The notes beneath the pieces were generated by a model. The model was not told the origin of the DNA, did not search any database, and saw only the letters and a list, made by a program, of their open reading frames with translations. 64,000 bases of DNA from NCBI RefSeq assembly GCF_001543895.1, contig NZ_JYIJ01000019.1, positions 1,264,557 through 1,328,556 on the forward strand, given 5' to 3'. The position numbers were made by a program, and so were the translations under genes. Numbering within the stretch: position 1 is the stretch's first letter; the number at the start of each line of letters is the position of its first letter. Shown here piece after piece: positions 16,812 through 25,095 of the stretch. This stretch comes from Carbonactinospora thermoautotrophica. GTDB taxonomy: Bacteria > Actinomycetota > Actinomycetes > Streptomycetales > Carbonactinosporaceae.

Positions 16812-17203
16812 CGGCGCCTCCTCCCTGGCTCACCTCATCGAGTATGGGCCCGCCGGGTACGACAGGGCGCGGAACGTCCGGGCTGCCTTGTCGGCCTGAC
16901 CGATCCGATGTATCCCCCGGCAGGCTGATCAGCGCCGGTGCGGATCGGAAGGTCCGGCATGTCTGTCACGGCCAGGGCGTCACATGTGATCTACGACACA
17001 AGGTCGTAAAGCGATGATTCATCTGATGAATTACCCAGGCCGTACCGGAAAGATCGGGATCGGTGCCGGGTACCGGCATCCATTGCTCCGACCCCACGTG
17101 CGGCCTTCTCAAAGGATTTCGATGAAACGCTTGTGACCTTGACTACGAGTCAGTAATAGTCCTAAAGACTCGATCGACGTCACCTGAGAGAGGTACCACC
17201 GAC
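16812..17203. other. Intergenic region with two palindromes
   Basis: No gene is seen in these 392 bases. It contains the adjacent palindromes TACGAC-ACAAG-GTCGTA (16992-17008) and ATTCATC-T-GATGAAT (17017-17031), which look like protein-binding sites. A promoter for the plus-strand gene at 17204 follows. Confidence 0.5.
17131..17160 (+). promoter_or_regulatory. Candidate promoter of the exported protein gene
   Basis: TTGTGA (17131-17136) and TAATAGT (17154-17160) are separated by 17 bases, the best housekeeping-like -35/-10 pair seen in this interval. It would give a leader of about 35-40 bases before the GTACCACCGAC-ATG start at 17204. Confidence 0.45.
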
Positions 17204-17803
17204 ATGTCCCGTGGCAAGCACCGGCGGATGAGCCGAGTGCGGCGCGTCGGCGTGTACGCAGCGAAGGGCGCCGCGACGGTCGGAGTCGCGAGCGCCATCG
17301 CCGTCGCCCTGCACGGACCGGCCGGCGACAGCGGTCCGCCCGTGCCTCAGGCGGACGGCGCGCTCGACTCGACCACGACCGACCACCAGCCGCGCGCCGT
17401 GCTCGACTCCACCGATGACTCCCAGCGTGACGGGACCGGCGCGACGGTGACCCCCACCCTGGAGAACACCGCCACCAGCGCCAAGGGGACCCCACAGACG
17501 TCGCCGAGCCCGACCGGGCACCGAGAGCAGGGCGCGTCCCGCTCGTACGTGTCCCGGCCCTACGTCGACTCCGCCGAGGAGGACCGGACCGCGAAGCCGA
17601 CCCCCTCGACCTCCTCGCCTTCGTCAGGCCCGTCCACTACCACGCCCTCGACTCCCTCGCACTCGACTCCCCCGTCGTCGAATCCGCCGTCGTCCGATCC
17701 GTCGCCGAGCAACCCCTCCGACGGTTCGCAGGGTGGGGGCCTCCTCGGCGGCTTGCTCGACGGCCTCCTGGGCGGCAAATCCACCCCGAAAAACCACTCC
17801 TGA
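17204..17803 (+). CDS. Exported Ser/Thr/Pro-rich protein
   Basis: This 199-residue protein has a basic N-terminus (MSRGKHRRMSRVRR) and a weak hydrophobic stretch (GAATVGVASAIAVALHG) that could be a signal peptide or anchor. A long Ser/Thr/Pro-rich segment (about 115-175) resembles a mucin-like wall-spanning linker. The C-terminus is GGGLLGGLLDGLLGG, a glycine/leucine repeat. No catalytic domain is present. It resembles lineage-restricted cell-surface proteins of actinobacteria. GAGAGAGG lies ten bases before the ATG. Confidence 0.7.
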   Translation: MSRGKHRRMSRVRRVGVYAAKGAATVGVASAIAVALHGPAGDSGPPVPQADGALDSTTTDHQPRAVLDSTDDSQRDGTGATVTPTLENTATSAKGTPQTSPSPTGHREQGASRSYVSRPYVDSAEEDRTAKPTPSTSSPSSGPSTTTPSTPSHSTPPSSNPPSSDPSPSNPSDGSQGGGLLGGLLDGLLGGKSTPKNHS

Positions 17804-18522
17804 CGAGCGTGATCGCCGGGGGCCGCGCGGGACCGCGCGGCCCTGTGCGTCACCGCTGTCGGATTCGGGCCGAAGACGACTGAGCGCGGTGACGCACCCG
17901 GTCGCGCGCCGGCCAGCCTGCGCTGAACGGCGACTTGGGCGTCGCAGGCGGCCCGGCCGCGCAGCCCCGGTCCTTTGTCCGCGGGAGATCGGCTGCCCGT
18001 CCACCACCAGGTGGTGGCGGGATACCGCCATCACGGCGGACCGCGCTGACACGTCCGCAGGCCCCGCGTGCCCGGGGCCGAAGAAGGCACCCTCAACGCC
18101 CCCTCGCAGGGGTGTACGGAGCTGCCGAACGCGGTTTTGCTCAGTAGGCGAAAGCTGATATTCCGGCGGAAAGGAGAACAGCAGGGTCAGAACCTATCTC
18201 TTCGCCACAGGCGACCCTCACCCGGTGCTTGCATGTCGGCCCCCAGAGATCTGTACGGCACCGGGTACTGCGGAAGGGTGTGCGCGTTCGCACGGCGCGC
18301 ACACCCCCGTTCGTCGGCCACTGTGACCCGCCAGAGCACTCCCCGCTGCCGCGGCGAGCAGCGCACGATCTTCTCCGGCCAGCCGGGCCCCGCGTGGTTG
18401 GTCCCCGGCCAGTGGACCGGATCGGCCGTGGGGCGGACGCTCCGACGCGGGAATGAGCCTGCCGCCCCACGCGTCCTCCTGATCGGAACCACTGACCAGC
18501 GTCGAAGGTGAGGAGGCGCACG
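17804..18522. other. Gene-free region with strong hairpin
   Basis: I see no supportable gene in these 719 bases. Structures present are the palindrome CCACCAC-CAG-GTGGTGG (18001-18017) and an 11-bp perfect stem GGGTGTGCGCG/CGCGCACACCC with a 9-base loop (18276-18306). Open frames here are arginine-rich and lack family similarity. Confidence 0.5.
18276..18306. repeat. 11-bp perfect inverted repeat
   Basis: GGGTGTGCGCG (18276-18286) and CGCGCACACCC (18296-18306) can form an 11-bp stem-loop. It lies in gene-free DNA about 220 bases upstream of the STAS gene. It could be a terminator of an unseen transcript or part of a structured RNA. Confidence 0.6.
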
Positions 18523-18891
18523 ATGGCCGTCGCGATGCCACAACCCTGCCGTCTCCGGCCCACGGCGCAGGAGGCCGAGCACGCCTACCGGCACGTGCCG
18601 CGTTGGCTGTCGGCGGTCCGGGCCGATCAGGCCCGGTGCGTGGTGCTCGACCTGGCCGAGGCCAAGCGGCTGGACTTCTCCGCCTTCGGGACGCTTCTCA
18701 CCCGCCTGCGGGCCGACGGTGTTCAGGTCCGGCTGGTGAACGCCCCTGGACACCTGGTGGAGAGCCTGCGCGCCCTCGGCGTGATCGACAGTGTGATCGA
18801 CGGCGTGACCGACGGCGTGACCGTCGCGGAGCCGGGAGCGCCGGAGGGGAACCGCGAGGCGCGCCCGACCCCCGCGCGGGCGGCCGCGTAG
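18523..18891 (+). CDS. STAS-like domain protein
   Basis: This 122-residue protein starts at ATG eight bases after GAGGAGG. The core CVVLDLAEAKRLDFSAFGTL is the STAS strand-loop-helix, with Ser in DFSAF at the phosphorylatable position. It is followed by RADGVQVRLVNAPGHLVESL. The N-terminal strand is poorly conserved and the C-terminal tail is Ala/Pro-rich. It may be a degenerate anti-sigma antagonist or an anti-anti-sigma component with an unlinked partner. Confidence 0.7.
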   Translation: MAVAMPQPCRLRPTAQEAEHAYRHVPRWLSAVRADQARCVVLDLAEAKRLDFSAFGTLLTRLRADGVQVRLVNAPGHLVESLRALGVIDSVIDGVTDGVTVAEPGAPEGNREARPTPARAAA

Positions 18892-18946
18892 CACACCCGC
18901 GCGGCCCCGGCCGTACCGCGCGGGCTCTCGCGCCGAAGCGCGGCGA

Positions 18947-19540
18947 TCAGCGGGCCAGGCCGGACAGTACGGTGTCGGCGATGGCCGTGGCCGCGGCGTC
19001 GCGGTCGTCGGGGAGGACGCTCGGGCCGGCGACCAGCTCCAGCAGGGCGCGGTGCTGGGCCGCGCCGCACAGCAGCAGGGCCGTCGCGCGCGGGTCGGCG
19101 GCGGGGGAGAGGCGACCCCGCTCCTGCTCGGCGCGCAGGTACTCGGCCACCTCCAGGTGGGCCTGCTGCGGACCGGGGGCGCCCGCGCGGATCGCCTCAC
19201 GGTGCCGGGCCACCAGGGTGGGGTCGGTGAGCAGGACCGCGGTGATCGGGAGCGACGCCGCGTAGAAGTCGATCGCCGCCCGGGCCAGGGCGACCAGCGC
19301 CTCCCGGACGGGCCGGGTGGGCGCCTCGGCCGCACTGCGGCGCAGGGCTTCCAGCTCGGGCAGGCCCTCGCAGAGTACCGCGCCGAGCAAGCCGGCCTTG
19401 TCGCGGAAGTTCTTGAAGATGCTGCCCTCGGCGCAACCGGCCACCCGGGCCACTTCCCGGGTGGTGAGGTGGGCAGCGCCGCGCTGCTGGAGCACGCGGA
19501 CCGCGGCTGCGAGGATCCGTTCGCGGGTGGCCGGGGCCAT
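18947..19540 (-). CDS. TetR/AcrR-family transcriptional regulator
   Basis: This 197-residue repressor starts at ATG (MAPATRERILAAAVRVLQQR) behind GGAGGAG. The TetR helix-turn-helix is clear: LTTREVARVAGCAEGSIFKN then FRDKAGLLGAVLCEGL. The helical C-terminal ligand domain is family-variable, so the inducer is unknown. Two palindromes directly upstream (19571-19594) suggest autoregulation. It follows the amidohydrolase gene on the same strand by 157 bases, which may be a second target. Confidence 0.9.
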   Translation of the reverse strand: MAPATRERILAAAVRVLQQRGAAHLTTREVARVAGCAEGSIFKNFRDKAGLLGAVLCEGLPELEALRRSAAEAPTRPVREALVALARAAIDFYAASLPITAVLLTDPTLVARHREAIRAGAPGPQQAHLEVAEYLRAEQERGRLSPAADPRATALLLCGAAQHRALLELVAGPSVLPDDRDAAATAIADTVLSGLAR

Positions 19541-19570
19541 GGGCTCCTCCGTCGGTCCCACACAAGTGAA

Positions 19571-19594
19571 GTGAGCGCTCACCACTGTAGTGGT
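19571..19594. promoter_or_regulatory. Palindromic operators before the TetR gene
   Basis: GTGAGCGCTCAC (19571-19582) is a perfect 12-bp palindrome. It overlaps a second inverted repeat, ACCACT-GT-AGTGGT (19581-19594). They lie 31-54 bases upstream of the TetR start, the expected place for autorepression. The GAGCGCTC core is common among TetR operators. Confidence 0.7.
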
Positions 19595-19697
19595 GTCGGC
19601 CACGTGAGCGACGTTCCCGTACCCGCGTTCTCGCCGCTGCCAGGCCTGCTCCCCCCGAGGGCGCCTGACCGCGCTGTCCAAGGGTTCAGGAGCGTCG

Positions 19698-20765
19698 TCA
19701 CCGCACGACTTGGCCGCGGATGATCACGCGGGCCGGGCGGGTGAGCACGGCCGGGTTGCGGCGGGGGTCCTCGGGGTAGGCCACCAGGTCGGCGGGGGCG
19801 CCCTCGGCGAGCGTCGGCTCCAGGCCGAGGAACCGGCGGGCCGCCCAGGAGGCCGCGCCCAAGGCGGCGTGCGGGGACAGCCCCGCGTCGATCAGGTGCT
19901 GGATCTCGCGTGCGATCCGCCCGCCCGGCGGCAGGTCGGTGCCGGCGAGCACGGGCACCCCGGCCTCGTGGGCGGCCGCGACCAGCTTCGGCAGCCGGTT
20001 GAAGCCGGCCAGCAACCAGTTCCGCAACCGGCCCGGCGGCATGGCCCGGACCTGGTCCAGCCGGTCGGCCCAGACGGTGAGCGTCGGCACCAGCGCCGTG
20101 CCGTTGCGCGCCATGGTGTCCAGCAGGTCGGGCTCCAGCCACAGGCCGTGCTCGATGGAGTCCACGCCGGCGGCCACGGCCTTGCGGCAGGCCTCCTCAC
20201 GCTGGGCGTGCACGGCGACGCGCCCGCCCACCGCGCGCACCCGCCGCACGGTCTCCGCGAGCGTCTTCGCGGAGAACAGCGGCCCGTCCATGGTCTCGTC
20301 GCTGACCGTCCAGTCCCCGTAGATCTTGCACCACCCGCCGGAGGCCAGGCACTCGGCGACCGCCGCGTCCGGCAGCTCCGCCGCGGTCACGTGGCGCGCC
20401 CAGCCCTGGAACGAGTGGCCGGGCAGCGCGAGCCACCGGCCGCTCTCGATCGCCCGCGGCAGCCCGGGGTCGGCCGCGACCGGCACGGGCAGCGGGCTCG
20501 GCGCGCCCGGTATCCGTACGACGGCCACCCCGGCGGCGGCGTGCTCCCGCGCGTGCCGGCGGGCCAGCCCCGGGTCCAGCGGCCGGCCCGGTTCGGAGAT
20601 CCCCAGGTGCGCGTGCGCGTCGACCAGCCCGGGCACCAGCCACCCGCCGTCCACCACGGTGGCGGCCCCGGGCACGCGCGACCGGGTGAGCCGGCCGTCC
20701 CCGTCGACCCAGAACTCGACCGGCTCCGCCTCGGGGAGAGCGATGCCCCGCACGCGTAGCGCCAT
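19698..20765 (-). CDS. Amidohydrolase-family metal-dependent hydrolase
   Basis: This 355-residue enzyme of the imidazolonepropionase-like amidohydrolase group has the HxH metal motif in LVPGLVDAHAHLGI. A Lys in GGWCKIYGDW is the likely carboxylated metal bridge. Further ligands lie in VAVHAQREEA and SIEHGLWLEP, and the catalytic Asp in VLAGTDLPPGG (about residue 277). Length is a little shorter than usual for the group. The substrate is unknown; cyclic amides or prolidase-type dipeptides are typical of the family. The ATG overlaps no neighbour, and the TetR gene follows. Confidence 0.82.
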   Translation of the reverse strand: MALRVRGIALPEAEPVEFWVDGDGRLTRSRVPGAATVVDGGWLVPGLVDAHAHLGISEPGRPLDPGLARRHAREHAAAGVAVVRIPGAPSPLPVPVAADPGLPRAIESGRWLALPGHSFQGWARHVTAAELPDAAVAECLASGGWCKIYGDWTVSDETMDGPLFSAKTLAETVRRVRAVGGRVAVHAQREEACRKAVAAGVDSIEHGLWLEPDLLDTMARNGTALVPTLTVWADRLDQVRAMPPGRLRNWLLAGFNRLPKLVAAAHEAGVPVLAGTDLPPGGRIAREIQHLIDAGLSPHAALGAASWAARRFLGLEPTLAEGAPADLVAYPEDPRRNPAVLTRPARVIIRGQVVR

Positions 20766-20938
20766 GCCGGCAAGGTAACTGGGACCTCCCCACGCTGTCC
20801 TGCGTTCAGCTCAAAGCCGAACGCGCCGCTGGTCGGCGCCAGCCCGCTGGTCATGCCCGGCGCCGGCAGCGTCGCGCGAGGCCCGCCGCGGCTCCTCGCC
20901 GCGCACCCCTGGGGCACGCGGCGAGGCGGGGGAAGACC

Positions 20939-21895
20939 TCACCGCTGCGCCGCGGTGAGTTCGGTCGGGTACGCGATCACGTCGACCAGGGCGCCGGCGC
21001 GGTACACGGTGATGGGCAGCGGCGCGCCGATCGCCTCGCCGAACAGCAGCCGCTGCAGGTCGCCAGCGGCCGCCACCGGGGCGTTGCCCGCGGTGAGGAC
21101 CAGATCCCCGGCGCGTAGGCCTGCCCGGTCGGCCGGGCTGCCCGGCATCACCTCGACGACGCGCAGGCCGTGGCGCTGGCCGGTGCGCTCGGCGAGCGGG
21201 CGGGGCAGCGGCGCGGGCGTGGTGACCAGGCCGAGGTACGCGCGGCGGACCTGCCCTTCGGCCAGCAGCGCGGCGATGATGCGGCGGGTGGTGGCGTTGA
21301 CCGGCACGGCGAGCCCGAGGCCGATCCCGGCCACCGCGGTGTTGATGCCGACCACCCGGCCGGCCGCGTCGGCGAGCGCGCCGCCGGAGTTGCCCGGGTT
21401 CAGGGCCGCGTCGGTCTGGATGACGTCCTCGATGAGCCGGATCGCGCCGCCGGACCGGGTGGGCAGGGCGCGGCCGAGCGCGCTGACCACCCCGGCGGTC
21501 ACCGTCCCGCCGAGGCCGAGCGGCGAGCCGACGGCTACCACGAGCTGGCCGACGACGAGCCGGTCGGCCTCGCCGAGCACGGCCGGGGGCGGGGTGTCGC
21601 CGGTCACCCGCAGGACCGCGAGGTCGGACAGCGGGTCGCGGCCGACGACGGTGAAACCGCCGGTGGTCCCGTCGGCGAACGCGGCGGTGCCCCGGCTCGC
21701 GCCGGCGACCACGTGGGCGTTGGTGAGCACGAACCCGTCGTCGGTGAACACGACGCCGGAGCCGAGCCCGCCCCGCCCGTACGGGCCGTGGACCCACAAG
21801 GACGCCACCTTCGGGATCAGCTCGGCGGCGACGGACGAGACGACCTGCGAATACGCGTCGAGGGGCGGCTCGGGTCCGGGCTGTGCGAGTGCCAT
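20939..21895 (-). CDS. HtrA-like trypsin/PDZ serine protease
   Basis: This 318-residue protease has a trypsin-fold domain with the full catalytic triad: His in FVLTNAHVVAGA (about 60), Asp in DPLSDLAVLRVTG (about 90) and Ser in ALNPGNSGGALADAAGR (about 170). A C-terminal PDZ domain (about 230-315) contains GLRVVEVMPGSPADRAGL. Unlike typical HtrA/DegP proteins it has no signal peptide or transmembrane helix (N-terminus MALAQPGPEPPLDAYSQVVS), so a cytoplasmic protease is suggested. GGGAG precedes the ATG. No two-component genes flank it. Confidence 0.88.
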   Translation of the reverse strand: MALAQPGPEPPLDAYSQVVSSVAAELIPKVASLWVHGPYGRGGLGSGVVFTDDGFVLTNAHVVAGASRGTAAFADGTTGGFTVVGRDPLSDLAVLRVTGDTPPPAVLGEADRLVVGQLVVAVGSPLGLGGTVTAGVVSALGRALPTRSGGAIRLIEDVIQTDAALNPGNSGGALADAAGRVVGINTAVAGIGLGLAVPVNATTRRIIAALLAEGQVRRAYLGLVTTPAPLPRPLAERTGQRHGLRVVEVMPGSPADRAGLRAGDLVLTAGNAPVAAAGDLQRLLFGEAIGAPLPITVYRAGALVDVIAYPTELTAAQR

Positions 21896-22036
21896 GCATG
21901 CTCCCGGAATCTTGCGCTGATTACAGACTTACATGCCTAACCCGGGAGCTAGGGGGATACTTCCGGCTCGCTGTACGCCCTGAGCGATCGGGCGGCGCGC
22001 CCGCCCGTGCCGGAAGGCGCGCCGCCGGAGCGTGCC

Positions 22037-22579
22037 TTACGCCTGGTACTCGGGAATGATCACCGCTCGGGCGAGGGTGTGGGCGGTGATGTTGAAGCCC
22101 ACCAGGTTGGGCGGGGCGTCCGAGTCCAGGCCGAGCTTCTCGCAGTCCAGCGCGTGCACGGCGAACACGTACCGGTGCGGCGGGTCGCCCGCGGGCGGAG
22201 CGGCGCCGCCGAAGTCCTTGGTGCCGAAGTCGTTGCGGGCGTGGATCGCGCCCTCGGGCAGGCCCTTCATCTCCCCGGTCCCGGCGCCGGCCGGCAACTC
22301 GGTCACGTTCGCCGGGATGTCGAACAGCACCCAGTGCCAGAATCCGCCGCCGGTGGGCGCGTCCGGGTCGAAGCAGGTCACCGCGAAGCTCTTGGTCTCC
22401 GCGGGAAAGCCCGACCAGCGCAGGTGCGGCGAGATGTTCTGGCCGTTGTGGCCGAAGCCGTTGTACACCTGGGCATCCGGCAGGGTCTGCCCGTCGGCGA
22501 TGTCGTCGCTGGTCACCGTGAACGACGGCACCTGGGGCAGGAACTCGTACGGGAGCGGCGCTCTCTTCCGCTCGGTCAT
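22037..22579 (-). CDS. YbhB/YbcL-type PEBP (RKIP-like) protein
   Basis: This 180-residue phosphatidylethanolamine-binding-protein homologue has [20 protein letters not shown], the [19 protein letters not shown] motif (DPDxP and HW) and the C-terminal [12 protein letters not shown]. These residues line the anion pocket conserved in the bacterial family. The physiological role of bacterial members is poorly defined. A good AGGAGG-type site precedes the start. It is divergent from the aldose epimerase gene. Confidence 0.92.
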   Translation of the reverse strand: MTERKRAPLPYEFLPQVPSFTVTSDDIADGQTLPDAQVYNGFGHNGQNISPHLRWSGFPAETKSFAVTCFDPDAPTGGGFWHWVLFDIPANVTELPAGAGTGEMKGLPEGAIHARNDFGTKDFGGAAPPAGDPPHRYVFAVHALDCEKLGLDSDAPPNLVGFNITAHTLARAVIIPEYQA

Positions 22580-22746
22580 CGCTACCTCCTTCGCGCGGTG
22601 GATCCGCCACTACCCAATCTTTCCGCTTGGAGATCAACAGCACGTCCATCCGGTGGGCCTGACATGGAACGATTACTACGACCGGCCATGGCGGGAAAGC
22701 CCGGTCGGTAGTTGGTTCGGACATCGGTCACCAGGAGGCACGGCGC

Positions 22747-23646
22747 GTGAAACGGCTGGCCATCGGCGAGGTGGTCGTCGACGTCGATCCGGATCGCGGC
22801 GCGGAGGTGACGTCGCTGCGGTACGGGGGACGCGAGCTGCTCGCCCGTACCCCGTGGCCGCCGGCGCCGGTCGTGCCCGGGGCCGACGAGGCCGCCTGGA
22901 CCCGCGCCTGGCGCGGCGGCTGGCAGATCCTGTTCCCCAACGCCGGCGGGCCAGGTGAGGCCGACGGGGTGCGGCACTGCTTCCACGGCGGTTCCTCCCA
23001 AGCGAAGTGGGAGGTGTACGAGTCGGCCCGGGACGTCGCGGCGTTCTCCTGGACGGACGAGCAGGGCCTGCTGCTGATCCGCTGGTTCCGGCTGTCCGAG
23101 CGGGGCGTGCTCGTGCAGACCAACGCGCTGAACACCAGCCGCGAGTCCCGGGCGGCCGTCGCGGTCGAGCACCTCGTCCTCGGCGGCGACCTGCTGGCCC
23201 GCGGCGCGCGCGTGGACCCCTACGACGCCTCCGGCGAGGTGGAGATCCTCCCGCTCACCCCGGAGGGCGACCCGGCCGGCGAGCCGCGCGCCTGGCCGCA
23301 CGGGCCGGAGGGGAGGGACTGGTCGGTGGTGCCCGCGGCCGGACCCGCCGCCCGGTTCGGGGTGGTGCGCGGCCTGGCGACCCCCCGCGTCCAGGTCGCC
23401 AACGAGGACCTGGCGGTCGTGGTGAGCTGGGACGACTCGGCCCTGCCGTATCTGTGGTACTGGCTGGAGCTGGAGGCGCGCACCGGCGACCCGTGGGAGG
23501 GGCGCACCCGGGCGCTCGGCATCGAGCCGGCCAGCGTCGGGCACGCCCAGGGGATCACCCAGGCGGTCCAGGAGGGGGCCGCCCGTATGATCCCGCCCGG
23601 CGCGTCCTGGTCCTGGCACGTCGAGCTGACCTTCGTCCCGCGCTAG
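22747..23646 (+). CDS. Aldose 1-epimerase family protein
   Basis: This 299-residue beta-sandwich protein starts at GTG behind AGGAGG. The epimerase features are the early RGAEVTSLRYGGRELLA strand pair, NAGGPGEADGVRHCFHGGS carrying a catalytic His, and a C-terminal Glu in GIEPASVGHAQG at the catalytic-base position. It probably interconverts the anomers of a hexose or phosphosugar. The divergence from GalM suggests the broader aldose-epimerase/YeaD-like group. It is monocistronic. Confidence 0.82.
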   Translation: MKRLAIGEVVVDVDPDRGAEVTSLRYGGRELLARTPWPPAPVVPGADEAAWTRAWRGGWQILFPNAGGPGEADGVRHCFHGGSSQAKWEVYESARDVAAFSWTDEQGLLLIRWFRLSERGVLVQTNALNTSRESRAAVAVEHLVLGGDLLARGARVDPYDASGEVEILPLTPEGDPAGEPRAWPHGPEGRDWSVVPAAGPAARFGVVRGLATPRVQVANEDLAVVVSWDDSALPYLWYWLELEARTGDPWEGRTRALGIEPASVGHAQGITQAVQEGAARMIPPGASWSWHVELTFVPR

Positions 23647-23950
23647 ACCGCGCGTCTGGCCCGTAGGTGCCCGGTTCCCGGAGAACCTCGTTCGCCATCC
23701 ACGTGAGAACCCGGTCGCCGGGAGGACCGGGCGCGGGGCCGGCGGGCGCGCGTCGTACCGCCGCCCGCGCGACCTCGCAGGCCACCCGTGCGGAACTGGC
23801 CCTGGACCCCGAGGCCGCCCCCGCGACATGGTGACCGTCGTCCGGCTCCCCGGTCCCCGCGACCGGCCCCACGTCGGCGGGCGGGACCGGGCGGTTCCCG
23901 GACGTAGCCGGCGTGCGGTGCGCCGGCGGTGACCGCAGCGGAGGAGAACC
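23647..23950. other. Gene-free spacer
   Basis: No gene is seen in these 304 bases between the aldose epimerase and PhzF genes. A short inverted repeat GGTTC-CCGGA-GAACC (23673-23687) could help terminate the epimerase transcript. Confidence 0.4.
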
Positions 23951-24634
23951 GTGGTCCAGGTACATGTCCTGCGCGTCTTCACCGACGCGGCCGGCCGGTA
24001 CGGAAACCCGCTGGGCGTGGTGCTCGACCCGGCCGGGCTCGACCAGGAGGAGCGGCAGGCCGTCGCCGCCGAGCTGGGCTTCAGCGAGACCGTGTTCGTC
24101 GACGACGTGGCAGCGGCCCGCCTGCAGATCTTCACGCCCACCATGGAGTTGCCGCTCGCCGGGCACCCGCTGGTCGGCACGTCCTGGCTGATCGCCCAGG
24201 AGACCGGCCGGCCGGTCCAGACCCTGCGGCCGATCAAGGCCAGCCAGGAGGTGGCGTCGTTCGTCGAGGACGGCGCGACCTGGATCCGGGCCGCCGTGGC
24301 GGACGCTCCGCCGTGGGAGCACGTCCAGCTCGCCGACGCCGCGCAGGTCGAGGGCGCGGCCGTGCCCGGGCCGGGCGAGCGGTGGCAGATGACCCAGGTG
24401 TGGGCGTGGGCCGACGAGGCGGCCGGCCGGGTGCGCGCCCGGGTGTTCGCGCTCGCGGCCGGGGTCGCCGAGGACGAGGCGTGCGGCTCGGCCAGCCTGG
24501 TGCTCGCCTCCCGCCTGGACCGCGCTCTGACGATCGTCCACGGCCAGGGGTCGGTCGTCCGCGCCCGCCCTGCCGGCCCAGGCTACGCCGAGGTCGGCGG
24601 ATTCGTCGCCCACGACGGGGTGCGCGCGCTGTGA
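23951..24634 (+). CDS. PhzF-family isomerase
   Basis: This 227-residue protein starts at GTG (MVQVHVLRVFTDAAGRYGNP) behind GGAGGAG. It has the PhzF hallmarks: the N-terminal GNPLGVVLD, the catalytic Glu in ELGFSETVFVDD (about residue 45), LPLAGHPLVGTSW, and EDEACGSASLVLA in place of the usual EDPATGSA. It is shorter than many family members (260-300). No phenazine genes are nearby, so a general isomerase of unknown substrate is the safest call. It overlaps the next gene by four bases (GTGA), so the two are translationally coupled. Confidence 0.85.
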   Translation: MVQVHVLRVFTDAAGRYGNPLGVVLDPAGLDQEERQAVAAELGFSETVFVDDVAAARLQIFTPTMELPLAGHPLVGTSWLIAQETGRPVQTLRPIKASQEVASFVEDGATWIRAAVADAPPWEHVQLADAAQVEGAAVPGPGERWQMTQVWAWADEAAGRVRARVFALAAGVAEDEACGSASLVLASRLDRALTIVHGQGSVVRARPAGPGYAEVGGFVAHDGVRAL

Positions 24635-25056
24635 CGGTGACCAGCGCTGCGAGCGGCGCCGCGCTGGTCCGCCGCTTCTACGCCGAGATCTGGAACCGCT
24701 GGGACGACGCCTTGGTGGACGAGCTGCTGGACGCCGAGCTCGTCTTCCGGGGCTCCCTTGGGGTGCGGGTGCGGGGCCGCGCCGGGTTCCGGGCGTACCG
24801 CGACAAGATCCGCGCGGCGTTCCCTGACTTCCACAACGAGCTGGTCGAGGTGGTCGCGTACGGGGAGCGGGTGGCGGCGCGGCTGGAGTACTCCGGAACC
24901 TGCCGGGGCTCGGTGCTCGGCCTGCCCCCGACGAACCGCCGGGTCAGTTACTCCGGCGCGGCTTTCTTCCAGCTTCGCGCCGGTCGGATCGCGCGGGTCT
25001 GGGTGCTCGGCGACGTGGACAGCCTGCGCCGCCAGCTCCTGCAGCCGGCCGGTTGA
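24631..25056 (+). CDS. SnoaL-like (NTF2-fold) protein
   Basis: This 141-residue NTF2-like protein starts at GTG inside the stop of the PhzF-like gene. LVRRFYAEIWNRWDDALVDE and FRGSLGVRVRGRAGFRAYRD, with PDFHNELVEVVAYGERVAAR, match the SnoaL/ester-cyclase group that binds small cyclic substrates. The coupling suggests a shared pathway with the upstream isomerase. The substrate is unknown. Confidence 0.82.
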   Translation: MTVTSAASGAALVRRFYAEIWNRWDDALVDELLDAELVFRGSLGVRVRGRAGFRAYRDKIRAAFPDFHNELVEVVAYGERVAARLEYSGTCRGSVLGLPPTNRRVSYSGAAFFQLRAGRIARVWVLGDVDSLRRQLLQPAG

Positions 25057-25095
25057 GGCCGCGCGGGGCCGGTGGGCTCCGGTCCGCCCGGTACG

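Noticed and set aside
18068..18511. Plus-strand frame of 147 codons before the STAS gene
   Set aside because: Its composition is irregular, there is no ribosome site at the first start and it contains the strong hairpin; no family is recognised.
21900..21949. 8-bp inverted repeat GCTCCCGG/CCGGGAGC upstream of the HtrA-like gene
   Set aside because: The arms are 34 bases apart and one overlaps the ribosome site; likely chance in GC-rich DNA.
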